A stretch of DNA of 32,148 nucleotides, taken from NCBI GenBank assembly GCA_001003705.1, contig LCPQ01000023.1:1-32148 (forward strand). Reading direction: 5' to 3'. The first letter of the stretch is position 1; every line of letters starts with the position of its first letter. Position numbers and translations under genes: made by a program. The notes under the pieces were generated by a model. The model was not told the origin of the DNA, did not search any database, and was given only the letters and a program-made list of their open reading frames with translations. This DNA is from Parcubacteria group bacterium GW2011_GWA2_48_9 (lineage in GTDB: Bacteria; Patescibacteriota; Patescibacteriia; UBA10025). Positions 21,385-28,707 of the stretch are shown here, piece after piece.

Positions 21385-21456
21385 TAAGGAAAGGTGCGGA
21401 AAAGTCATCGGCCTACCATCAGGCAGGTACGAATCCGTTACGGTCAACCTCACAAT

Positions 21457-21472
21457 TGTTCCACGTGGAACA
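21457..21472. other. parS-like palindrome 2
   Basis: TGTTCCACGTGGAACA, a perfect 16-bp palindrome and the closest of the three to the parS consensus core CACGTG. It lies 73 nt after tRNA-Ala(GGC). Confidence 0.85.
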
Positions 21473-21503
21473 TTCTATCAGTGGCGAGCGGATGGGGAAC
21501 AAT

Positions 21504-21536
21504 TGAAAAAGGGCCGCCTACATTGTAGGAAGCCCT
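21504..21536 (-). terminator. Terminator of the two-gene SD-bearing unit
   Basis: Minus strand AGGGC-tt-CCTAC-aat-GTAGG-cg-GCCCT followed by TTTTTC, ~20 nt beyond the stop at 21555. Confidence 0.75.
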
Positions 21537-21554
21537 GGTTTTTCGAATGTGCGA

Positions 21555-22142
21555 TTACAGGTTAGCGAGGCAGTAGAGCCGGAGGATGTTTTGATGTTCT
21601 GCGTACTGGCGGGTTGCCGTGATTGATAAGGTCTTGTACGACATCGTCAGTCGTGGGCCGATTCGAATTTCTTTTTCTATGAACCAGTCCCATTCGATAC
21701 CAGCCGATAGCGCTGGAAGCCCATGTAATGCTACGACTTGCCGAGTGATAACGCAGATCATCACTGGGTCGCTTGGACGTATGAAGAATTCAGCGAAGAC
21801 GTCAAAGAATTTCATGTTCTTACACTGAACCCTTACGTCGCCAACGAACTCATACGCCTTTATAAGTGTGTCACCCTGTGATGTTGAGGTTAACATTACC
21901 CCTAGCATCACCTCTGCCCATGAGTGTGCATCTTTATAGCACGGTCCAGCGACAAAGAGGTTTTTTAGCGGACGTGTCGTACTGATGTCCGGTGCTACGA
22001 ACCAGCCAGCGATTCCCAGGCTTCTTCCTTCGAAAACGACCTGCTTATGGAGCAAGAGACGTGCCTGGAAATCGGCTGCAAAGATTGGGGCTGTGTGAAA
22101 AGTCATGAGTAATAACATTACGGTGAGTGCTGTCTTTCGCAT
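21555..22142 (-). CDS. Exported hypothetical protein with a strong SD
   Basis: 195 residues, family unknown. The N-terminus MRKTALTVMLLLMTFHTAPIFA is a signal peptide with a likely cleavage after FAA. The mature part looks globular, with four cysteines (GPCYKD, VQCKNM, MICVITR, LYCLANL) that could form disulfides. A very strong SD (AAGGAGG) sits seven nt before the ATG, in contrast to most genes here. It is the second gene of a unit with 22159-22512 (16-nt gap), and the pair has its own terminator. Position between tRNA-Ala/parS and the TrmB gene, plus the SD, suggests acquired DNA. No mobile-element protein is recognised. Confidence 0.7.
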   Translation of the reverse strand: MRKTALTVMLLLMTFHTAPIFAADFQARLLLHKQVVFEGRSLGIAGWFVAPDISTTRPLKNLFVAGPCYKDAHSWAEVMLGVMLTSTSQGDTLIKAYEFVGDVRVQCKNMKFFDVFAEFFIRPSDPVMICVITRQVVALHGLPALSAGIEWDWFIEKEIRIGPRLTMSYKTLSITATRQYAEHQNILRLYCLANL

Positions 22143-22158
22143 TGATTACCTCCTTGGG

Positions 22159-22512
22159 CTAGCATCGGGAACGACTTTCGGAGCTTCCCTTTGTAAATAG
22201 GCTCGAGAACTTGATACCAAGTTCATCGCACATGACAGACAGTGAATGCATAAATACGTCTCCACCGATCCCATTCGGATCATTTCTCGCGAGTTCATTC
22301 TTACTCCAAATTGAACTCTGCCGTTTTAAGGCCCGAGAAACTTTTTGAAATGGCACGCCTTTTCTCTTCGCTGCTATGATGACGCTTTCCACGAAGATTT
22401 TTCCGATGTAGGTGACGTTTTGCAACGCCTTAATGATGGTCTTGATCTCATTAAGGCTGTATCCATGGTGCTGGAGAATGGCTTGGAATGCGTAATCCTT
22501 ATCTTTGCTCAT
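22159..22512 (-). CDS. Hypothetical cytoplasmic protein with a strong SD
   Basis: 117 residues, not recognised. It is mostly helical and charged: AFQAILQHHGYSLNEIKTII, then VTYIGKIFVESVIIAAKRKG and VPFQKVSRALKRQSSIWSK. No signal peptide or membrane segment. The last residues (GSSESRSRC) are polar. GAGGAG lies six nt before the ATG. It heads the unit with the exported protein at 21555. The promoter is unclear: a weak TTGGCT-16-TACAAA can be drawn in the gap shared with the divergent TrmB gene. A regulatory or toxin-antitoxin-like role cannot be supported from the sequence. Confidence 0.6.
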   Translation of the reverse strand: MSKDKDYAFQAILQHHGYSLNEIKTIIKALQNVTYIGKIFVESVIIAAKRKGVPFQKVSRALKRQSSIWSKNELARNDPNGIGGDVFMHSLSVMCDELGIKFSSLFTKGSSESRSRC

Positions 22513-22547
22513 AACTAACTCCTCTGTTAAAGATCCATTTGTAGTGT

Positions 22548-22576
22548 TTGACTGTTAACAGCCAATGCTATACTAT
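22548..22576 (+). promoter_or_regulatory. Promoter of the TrmB-type regulator
   Basis: TTGACT (22548-22553), 17-nt spacer, TACTAT (22571-22576; an overlapping TATACT gives a 15-nt spacer). The leader of ~50 nt contains a CACCA/TGGTG hairpin. The ATG at 22628 is preferred over the track's GTG at 22586. Confidence 0.6.
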
Positions 22577-22627
22577 TGTAAATGAGTGGCCAACACCACC
22601 ATTTGGTGCTACTCATCACCACATAAT

Positions 22628-23395
22628 ATGTACCAGGAAATATTTGAAGGACTCGGTTTAAGTCCCAACGAGGCAAAGATGTACGAATCACTCGTTGAAC
22701 GCGGCGAATCCACAATTAGCGAAATTGCCGTTGCAGCAAAAATACACCGCCGCAACGCATACGATGCGATTGAACGCTTGATCGAAAAGGGGCTATGCTT
22801 CCAGATCTTTTCTCACACAGAAAACCGGTATAACGCCGTCGATCCTGACAAGCTGCTAGAGCTCTTTGCCGAACGCGAGCAAAAGCTGAAAGAAGTATTA
22901 CCCGACCTGAAAAGGAAGTTCAGTGAGCGGTTTGCACCGCAGGAGGCATACATCTATCGGGGCCACGAAGGACAAAAAAATATTTTTCGTGATGTCATAC
23001 GTGTAGGGCAGGACAGCTTTTTTATTGGCGCGAAAGGTGGCTGGTACGACCCTCGCATCGATGCCAGCAGAAAAGCTTTTTTCAAGGAAGCCAACCGAAA
23101 AAACATAAAGTTTATCCAGCTTTTTGACTTTGACCTTAAGCAAGCGCGGCCCAAGTTTTTTTCGGAGTTCGAGGGGAAACTCCAGTATCGATTCCTTCCA
23201 CCAGGGTACTCGACGACCTCCGCGATACACATATTTGGTGATTATGTGGTTACCTATACTGGTTTATCAATTATGAAACTCCCGGATGATGTGGTGTATT
23301 TTGTCATCCACAGCAAAAATCTTGCCGAGAGCTATCGGACGTGGTTCTGGTATATGTGGGGGCAGTCAAAGGCCGAGAAGAAAAAGGGGACATAA
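22628..23395 (+). CDS. TrmB-family transcriptional regulator
   Basis: 255 residues. The N-terminal winged helix-turn-helix (YQEIFEGLGLSPNEAKMYES, STISEIAVAAKIHRRNAYDA, IERLIEKGLCFQI) is the TrmB DNA-binding domain. A short coiled coil (FAEREQKLKEVLPDLKRKF) follows, then a C-terminal PLD-like ligand domain (AYIYRGHEGQKNIFRDVI, FIGAKGGWYDP, IHIFGDYVVTY) ending near WFWYMW. TrmB proteins usually sense sugars or redox/metabolic signals in archaea; in CPR genomes they are common with unknown targets. Divergent from the SD-bearing pair, which may be a target. No SD. Confidence 0.85.
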   Translation: MYQEIFEGLGLSPNEAKMYESLVERGESTISEIAVAAKIHRRNAYDAIERLIEKGLCFQIFSHTENRYNAVDPDKLLELFAEREQKLKEVLPDLKRKFSERFAPQEAYIYRGHEGQKNIFRDVIRVGQDSFFIGAKGGWYDPRIDASRKAFFKEANRKNIKFIQLFDFDLKQARPKFFSEFEGKLQYRFLPPGYSTTSAIHIFGDYVVTYTGLSIMKLPDDVVYFVIHSKNLAESYRTWFWYMWGQSKAEKKKGT

Positions 23396-23436
23396 GACTG
23401 TCGTACTTTAGTTGTTTGTAAGCACGGTTACCAAGG

Positions 23437-23452
23437 TGTTCTACGTAGAACA
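23437..23452. other. parS-like palindrome 3
   Basis: TGTTCTACGTAGAACA, a perfect 16-bp palindrome with core TACGTA. It lies seven nt upstream of the -35 of the CsoR-family gene. Confidence 0.65.
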
Positions 23453-23459
23453 CAGGACC

Positions 23460-23488
23460 TTGACGCCCGATTTTTGCTATGCTAATAT
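23460..23488 (+). promoter_or_regulatory. Promoter of the CsoR/CstR-family gene
   Basis: TTGACG (23460-23465), 17-nt spacer, TAATAT (23483-23488). The transcript should start ~8 nt before the ATG at 23504. Confidence 0.7.
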
Positions 23489-23505
23489 ACCCCCATAGGG
23501 TATAT
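23485..23505. promoter_or_regulatory. Operator of the CsoR/CstR-family repressor
   Basis: Perfect 8-bp inverted repeat ATATACCC/GGGTATAT with five central bases, overlapping the -10, transcript start and start codon. G/C-tract palindromes flanked by AT are the known operator type of this family, so autorepression is expected. Confidence 0.75.
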
Positions 23506-23755
23506 GAGTACCACGAAAGACATTGTAAATAGACTTCACCGCACCCAGGGCCAGCTTCAGGCCGTGGAACGTATGTTGTCGGAACAAAAATCATGCACCG
23601 ACGTGATGATGCAACTGATGGCGGCAAAATCCTCTATCGAACAAACGGCTATCTTGATGCTGCAAGACGAGACTCGTTCCTGTTTGAAGTCCCCGAACGC
23701 CAAGGATCGCGAGCGACTCAATGAGGTAGCGGCTACATTATTTAAATATACATAA
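23504..23755 (+). CDS. CsoR/RcnR/CstR-family repressor, CstR-like cysteine pair
   Basis: 83-residue all-helical tetrameric repressor. The N-terminal DIVNRLHRTQGQLQAVERML is the family signature (R-L-x-R-x-x-G-Q). Cysteines lie at positions 31 (QKSCTDVM) and 60 (TRSCLKSP). The copper-site His of CsoR, four residues before the second Cys, is Glu here. Two Cys without His match the persulfide/sulfane-sulfur sensor CstR better than the Cu(I) sensor CsoR; the effector is inferred. No regulated transporter or sulfurtransferase is adjacent, but thioredoxin follows directly. Its own operator overlaps the start. Confidence 0.85.
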   Translation: MSTTKDIVNRLHRTQGQLQAVERMLSEQKSCTDVMMQLMAAKSSIEQTAILMLQDETRSCLKSPNAKDRERLNEVAATLFKYT

Positions 23756-23773
23756 CTAGCACACTTGTGCTAG
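23756..23773. promoter_or_regulatory. Palindrome between repressor and thioredoxin genes
   Basis: CTAGCACACTTGTGCTAG, eight-bp arms around two bases, immediately after the repressor stop. There is no T-run, so it is not a standard terminator. It overlaps the putative thioredoxin -35 and could be an operator. Confidence 0.45.
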
Positions 23774-23794
23774 TCGCACTGAAGCGAGTACAAT
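23765..23794 (+). promoter_or_regulatory. Possible promoter of thioredoxin
   Basis: TTGTGC (23765-23770), 18-nt spacer, TACAAT (23789-23794), leader ~32 nt. A second TATACA seven nt before the ATG could give a leaderless start instead. Confidence 0.45.
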
Positions 23795-23832
23795 ATATTT
23801 TGCGATACCATTATTAACTTATACACGGGCAT

Positions 23833-24156
23833 ATGTCAGCACAAGAATTTAGCGACAGTAATTTTGACCAGGAGGTTCTCAAATCAAATCAGCCAGTATT
23901 GGTTGATTTCTGGGCTGAGTGGTGTGCTCCGTGCAAGATGCAAGGTCCAATCGTTGATGAAGTAGCAAAAGAATATGCCGGAAAGGCAAAAATCGGTTCT
24001 ATGGAAGTCGATCAGAATCCACAATATCCCCAGCAGTACGGGATCATGAGTATTCCAACCCTGATTATTTTCAAAGGCGGGAAGCCGGTGTGGCAGTCGA
24101 CGGGGCTGACGGAAAAAGAAAAACTTGCAGAAGCGCTGGATAAGGTTTTGGAGTAA
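23833..24156 (+). CDS. trxA: Thioredoxin
   Basis: 107 residues, one thioredoxin domain without signal peptide, so a cytoplasmic disulfide reductant. The active site is WAEWCAPCKMQGP (WCAPC rather than WCGPC), the cis-Pro is in MSIPTLIIFKGG, and the buried Asp is in VLVDFWAEW. The C-terminal GLTEKEKLAEALDKVL is typical. It lies 77 nt after the CsoR/CstR-family repressor and 30 nt before GDH, reading the same way. No thioredoxin reductase is visible in the window. No SD. Confidence 0.95.
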   Translation: MSAQEFSDSNFDQEVLKSNQPVLVDFWAEWCAPCKMQGPIVDEVAKEYAGKAKIGSMEVDQNPQYPQQYGIMSIPTLIIFKGGKPVWQSTGLTEKEKLAEALDKVLE

Positions 24157-24186
24157 GGTGAGTGTAACATATCAGTACTACTTACT

Positions 24187-25467
24187 ATGGCTGGATCCCC
24201 TTTCAGGTCCGCGTTAGCGCAGTTTGAGAAGGCATTACAATATGTCGAGATTGACGCTGGCATTGTCGAGCAACTGAAAAAACCGGCTCGACTCGCTGAA
24301 GTGAATATTCCGGTTGCGATGGATGATGGATCAATGAAAGTTTTTTTAGGGTACCGTGTGCAGTACAACGATGCGCGCGGGCCGTTTAAAGGCGGGATCA
24401 GATACCATCCGCAGGTGCATTTAGATGAGGTGAAGGCTTTAGCATTCTGGATGACTATCAAGTGTGCTGTCGTTGGCATTCCTTTTGGCGGAGGAAAGGG
24501 TGGGGTGAAGGTGGATCCGCGCCGATTAAGCGCAGGAGAGCTCGAACGTTTAAGCCGCGGGTGGGTGCAAAAGATGTTTCCGATCATCGGTCCAGATGTT
24601 GATGTCCCTGCTCCTGATATGTATACGAATTCGACAGTGATGGGATGGATGGTAGATGAGTATTCGAAGCTTGCAGGCAAACATACGCCCGCAGCGTTCA
24701 CCGGCAAACCGATTGAAGTCGGCGGCCTTGATGGCCGGGAAGACTCTACGGCGCAAGGCGGCGTTTTCGTTATTAAAGAGCTAGTGAAAAAGCTCAAACT
24801 TACGCCATCGAAAATACGTATCGCTGTCCAAGGTTTTGGTAACGTTGGCTATTATACCGCGAAACTTCTTCATGACGCAGGATATAAAATTGTGGCGATA
24901 TCAGATTCTCGCGGGGGAATTGTGTCTGTAAATGGTAAAGATATGGACCCAGCCGTAGTCATGAAGACGAAAAAGGAAAAAGGTTTAATCGACGGTTGCT
25001 ATTGCGTCGGGACCGTATGTGACTGTGAAAATTATAAGACCATTACAAACAAACAGCTGTTGGAAATGCCATGTGATATTCTCATCCCAGCTGCGATGGA
25101 GAATCAAATTACCAATGTGAATGCCGGAAGAATCAAAGCAAAAATCATTGTAGAAATGGCAAATGGGCCGACGGCACCTGATGCCGATACGAAGCTGTTT
25201 AAGCGTGGAATTACGGTCGTCCCCGATATCCTCGCCAATGCTGGGGGAGTCTCCGGCAGTTACTTCGAATGGGTACAAAACCGTGAGGGCTCTCGTTGGA
25301 AGAACCACGATGTTATAGCAAAGCTTGAACCACTCATGAGAGAAAGCTTCGATACAGTTTGGGCGACGGCCCGGAAGCACGAGGTGGATCTTCGTACGGC
25401 TGCCTATATTATTGCGATCAAGCGGATCAGTGAGGCGATGAAGACCCGGGAGAAAATCTATAAGTAG
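24187..25467 (+). CDS. gdhA: Glu/Leu/Phe/Val dehydrogenase (glutamate dehydrogenase) with a four-Cys insert
   Basis: Catalyses reversible oxidative deamination of glutamate to 2-oxoglutarate. 426 residues, normal length for the hexameric short GDHs. Substrate domain: GYRVQYNDARGPFKGGIRYH, and PFGGGKGGVKVDPR with the catalytic Lys; then VDVPAPDMYTNSTVMGWMVD. NAD(P) Rossmann domain: IAVQGFGNVGYYTAKLLHDA. The C-terminal part has NAGGVSGSYFEWVQN. Between residues ~270 and 290 sits DGCYCVGTVCDCENY, a C-x-C-x4-C-x-C cluster that I do not know from classical GDHs. The thioredoxin gene is 30 nt upstream, which makes redox or metal control conceivable. No SD and no promoter is obvious, so co-transcription with trxA is likely. 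Confidence 0.93.
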   Translation: MAGSPFRSALAQFEKALQYVEIDAGIVEQLKKPARLAEVNIPVAMDDGSMKVFLGYRVQYNDARGPFKGGIRYHPQVHLDEVKALAFWMTIKCAVVGIPFGGGKGGVKVDPRRLSAGELERLSRGWVQKMFPIIGPDVDVPAPDMYTNSTVMGWMVDEYSKLAGKHTPAAFTGKPIEVGGLDGREDSTAQGGVFVIKELVKKLKLTPSKIRIAVQGFGNVGYYTAKLLHDAGYKIVAISDSRGGIVSVNGKDMDPAVVMKTKKEKGLIDGCYCVGTVCDCENYKTITNKQLLEMPCDILIPAAMENQITNVNAGRIKAKIIVEMANGPTAPDADTKLFKRGITVVPDILANAGGVSGSYFEWVQNREGSRWKNHDVIAKLEPLMRESFDTVWATARKHEVDLRTAAYIIAIKRISEAMKTREKIYK

Positions 25468-25476
25468 TTTTTTTCT

Positions 25477-25505
25477 TTGACAAATGTTGTATTGTAGGAT
25501 ATAAT
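25477..25505 (+). promoter_or_regulatory. Full-consensus promoter downstream of GDH
   Basis: TTGACA (25477-25482), 17-nt spacer, TATAAT (25500-25505): a perfect sigma-70 consensus, the best in the window. Predicted transcript start is near 25512. Confidence 0.88.
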
Positions 25506-25511
25506 ACATTG

Positions 25512-25647
25512 GTTAGCGTTCTTAGTGTTTGTCCTAAGGGGACGCGAAAAATGGGAGAAAAAAACAGAAATCAAGATATTGAGGCATGTTTTGGGGATCT
25601 CATCCCTGTTTTTGATGACCCAAGGACCACAAACCGTGGTCTTTTTT
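25512..25647 (+). ncRNA. Unassigned ~136-nt RNA or attenuator leader
   Basis: Bounded by the consensus promoter and a strong terminator. Helices: GCGTT-CTTAG/CTAAG-gg-GACGC near the 5' end (10 bp, two-base bulge); AAAAACAG/CTGTTTTT (8 bp) enclosing GGGAT-ctc-ATCCC; and the terminator stem. I cannot match it to 6S, SRP, tmRNA or a known riboswitch. A 32-codon frame inside (start MGEKNRNQDIEACF) ends in the terminator T-run and is probably chance. The exported giant protein gene begins 55 nt after the terminator, so attenuation of that gene is an alternative. Confidence 0.55.
25622..25647 (+). terminator. Rho-independent terminator of the small RNA unit
   Basis: AAGGACCAC-aaacc-GTGGTCTTT stem followed by a T-run (six T in total from 25642). 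It lies ~155 nt past the GDH stop and ~110 nt past the predicted start of the RNA. Confidence 0.85.
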
Positions 25648-25701
25648 AGGTTTTCGAGAATCACTATCACATAATATTAAAAAGTCATTAACTAAAAAAA
25701 T

Positions 25702-28700
25702 ATGACCCGACGTATCATCCAGCTCATAGCGATAGCAGGGATTGCATTTCTCGCCATTGCTTCTATCGCGCCAGCCGAAGCAAGTGGCGTGACTGTCTCC
25801 GGTAAGGTCGTGAGTCCGTCAGGGGCCTCCATAAGCGGAGCAGGGGGGTTTATAAATTTACAGCCCGAGGGTCCCGTACCTGGAAGTGGCGGTAATATCC
25901 AATCGGACGGCACGTTTACTATTACAAATGTTCAAGCCGCACAATACATGGTCAATATCAGTTATGGCGGCACAGGAGGTTATGCTGGTCCACTGCCCTA
26001 TTCCATTACCGTTGGCTCGACAAATGTAAATTTAAGTAATATAAAGCTCACAACTCCAAGCATTACTGGACAGGTGACCCTACCGAATGGGACGCCGATT
26101 TCGAATGGAACGTGGGTGCAGATACGAACCAACGATTGGAGTTTTAATCTTGGAACGAATACCGACGAATTTGGAAATTTCAAATTTGGCGGTTTAGCTG
26201 ACGGTACGTTCATTATTGAAGCCCAACCACCGCAGGATTCTCCGTACACGAAGGGGTTAAAAACTGTGACGTATACAGGTACGCCCCTAACGGGCATCGT
26301 AGTCAAATTGACAACACCCAATGTGACAGGAACGATCAAAGATCCATTCGGCGACCCGATAGTATTATTTGAACCAGAGCGTATTAACTGTGACATGTCC
26401 AATCAGGATCACACCGTGAATGAAAACACCAGTACTGATCAGAACGGCGTTTTCCGTTTCCCGACCATCCCGTCAGGTAGCTACACGATTGTTTGTCGGC
26501 CGGAGTTGTTACCTTTTACCTCGAATGTCCCTAAGACGGTCAATGTCACTTCAGGAGTTCTCCTGAACGCTGGAACGATTAAACTGACCATACCTCAAGT
26601 CCAGGGTGTGGTACTTGCGCCGGGTGGCAGCACGCCGGTTCCGAACGCATGGGTGAATGTACATACGCAAGATTGGTCGGTTAACCAGGGGGCGAACACT
26701 GACCAAAGCGGCCTGTTTCGTGTCGGAGGACTTCCCGCTGGTACGTACCAAATAGATGTCAATCCGCCATGGGGAACGAATTACATCTCACCCGAGCCGA
26801 GCACAGTGACTGTTGGCGGGTCGGTGGTAAACAAGATGCTCACGTTTATTAACGCGACGAAGTTCGTCTCGGGCAAGGTTACTCGAACGAACGGTCAGGC
26901 AATTGCCGGCGCGTCCGTAAATGCAAATAAAGAAGGCGGCTCCGGATGGGCAAACACACAGACAAACGCACTAGGGGAGTACGAACTCGCCCTCTCTGGC
27001 GGTGCATGGAATATCATGGTAAATCCGAACATGGCTCCAGGTGCGCCTCCTGCTGATTGGTTCTTTTCCGGACCACCTCAACGCGTCACCTTCGCCCTCA
27101 ATCAAACCGTTGAGAATAAAAGCTTGAACCTGAAAGTGCAGAACGCGGATGCTGCCGTAGTTGGAAGGGTAGTTCGCGCTGACGGCACGCCGCTTGGTGA
27201 TGCGAATGTCGACGTACGAAATCAGGAAGGTATAGGTAATAACGCCCAAGTGCATCCGGACGGCACGTTCCGTGTTAACGTCAGCGCCGGTACATATAAA
27301 CTATTCGTTTGGACCCCGGATAACACGTTGAACTTCAATGAGCTGAACGTGACTGTCGGTGAGGGTCAGACAAAGAATGTTGGTACGCTCACCGCGAAGG
27401 CAAAGCTCGCTCGTATCACCGGAAGAGTAGTCAACGAACAGGGTGAAGGTATTCCGAATGTGCGATTGAATACGTGGAAGTTTGAGGGTCAGGGCTGGAG
27501 TAATACGCAGAGTGATAGCAACGGAAACTTCAACCTCGCAGTGACGGAAGGACGGTGGGGCGTGAATATCGACCAAGGGTCGAACGTCAGATACGTCTAC
27601 GGCGGTAAGCCGATCGAGGTGGATCTTCAGACCGAAACTGCTGCAAAAAATGTCGGTACCCTTGAACTCACATTTGCCGATGCCACCATCACTGGATTCG
27701 TCGTGGACACAGGGGGTAACGTTGTCACGGGTTTTTGCGGATGGGCGGAAGCACGTCCGAATACGGGTGCCTCTGACTTTGGATTTGGTCCTGGCTATGG
27801 AGCTTCAGTCGATTGCCAATCTGGTCAATTTACCATCTATGTTCCTTCCTCAGTGGCATCCACGTATGCATTAGCCGTTCATACGCCACCGAACTCAGAG
27901 TTTTCTCCTCAGGCGAATCAAAACGTAGCCGTCTTCTCAAATACAACGTCTACGAAGAATATTGTATTAAAGAAAAATGATGCAACAGTTAAAGGGAAAC
28001 TTCTCGATCAGAATGGCGATCCTATCGATTCATGCGTCTCGCCGTTTGGATGGTTTGGTGATATCCACTTCGATCGCGAGGGATCGTGGCGCGGAGGGGA
28101 AATTCATCCAGACTGCACCTACAGCGTAAGTTTGCTTTCAGGTGATGGGTACCACATGGGCTACTGGATAGATCCGCAAAACGGGTACATGATGAAGCCC
28201 TCAAGCCCTGAACCGATCAATATCGAGTCAGGCGTCACGACGATGAATATCACTGTCAACAAAGCTGACGCCACGGTCACCGGTCGCGTCATTGATCCAA
28301 ACGGTAATGGAGTTGATGCTTGGGTTTTTGGCGGTAACTGGCCAGAGCTTGGTGGTGACGGAGGACCCAAGGCCGAAGACTTCGCTAATGAGCTACATGC
28401 AGACACAAAGACGGATCCTGATGGGACGTTCACACTCAACGTGCTTACTGGCCATCTCTACGAGATTGGCGCGGGTCTACCACCCGAGAGCGAATTCATG
28501 CCACCAGACTTCCAGAGAGTCGACATGAACGGACAGGATTCAGCGAGTGTAACTCTCCAGCTTGAGCGAGCACTCGGAACTATGACGGGCACAGTCCGCA
28601 TCGGCGGAGGCGCTGGCGCACCAGTCAACCACGGATTTGTCCACTGCTGGGAGGAGAACGGCGGGAACATTCTATCAATCAGAAGAAGTCCTGATCACCG

Positions 28701-28707
28701 TCACTGA
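25702..28707 (+). pseudogene. Giant exported carboxypeptidase-regulatory-like repeat protein, 5' part (frameshifted)
   Basis: 1001 codons. Signal peptide MTRRIIQLIAIAGIAFLAIA, cleavage near AEA-SG. About eleven ~80-90-residue beta-sandwich repeats follow, each opening G(K/R/T)V(V/x)xxxGxPIxxA... and ending in a YxVxxxPP-like strand: e.g. GKVVSPSGASISGA, GQVTLPNGTPISNG, GRVVRADGTPLGDA, GRVIDPNGNGVDAW. These are CarboxypepD_reg/Cna-B-like modules of stalk or adhesin proteins. The eleventh repeat breaks after GFVHCWEENGG, where the frame runs to a false end (SIRRSPDHRH). The protein continues in another frame at 28637-30277. Start ATG follows no SD. Confidence 0.85.

Noticed and set aside
20795-23452. 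A complete replication origin with DnaA boxes around the parS-like sites
   Set aside because: I saw no clear cluster of TTATCCACA-type boxes and no dnaA/dnaN/gyrB genes in the window.
24012-24797. 261-aa minus-strand ORF opposite trxA/gdhA
   Set aside because: Shadow of two well-supported plus-strand genes; its composition is Ser/Pro/Thr-rich as expected for antisense.
25549-25648. 32-codon ORF (MGEKNRNQ...) as a leader peptide of the giant protein
   Set aside because: It ends inside the terminator T-run and has no SD or repeat of control codons; more likely chance within a structured RNA.
25650-25701. A third copy of the pilT/dksA leader motif (TTTCG...TCACATAAtATT)
   Set aside because: Only a short AT-rich match; no HIKIF frame and no closing ATGAA stem.
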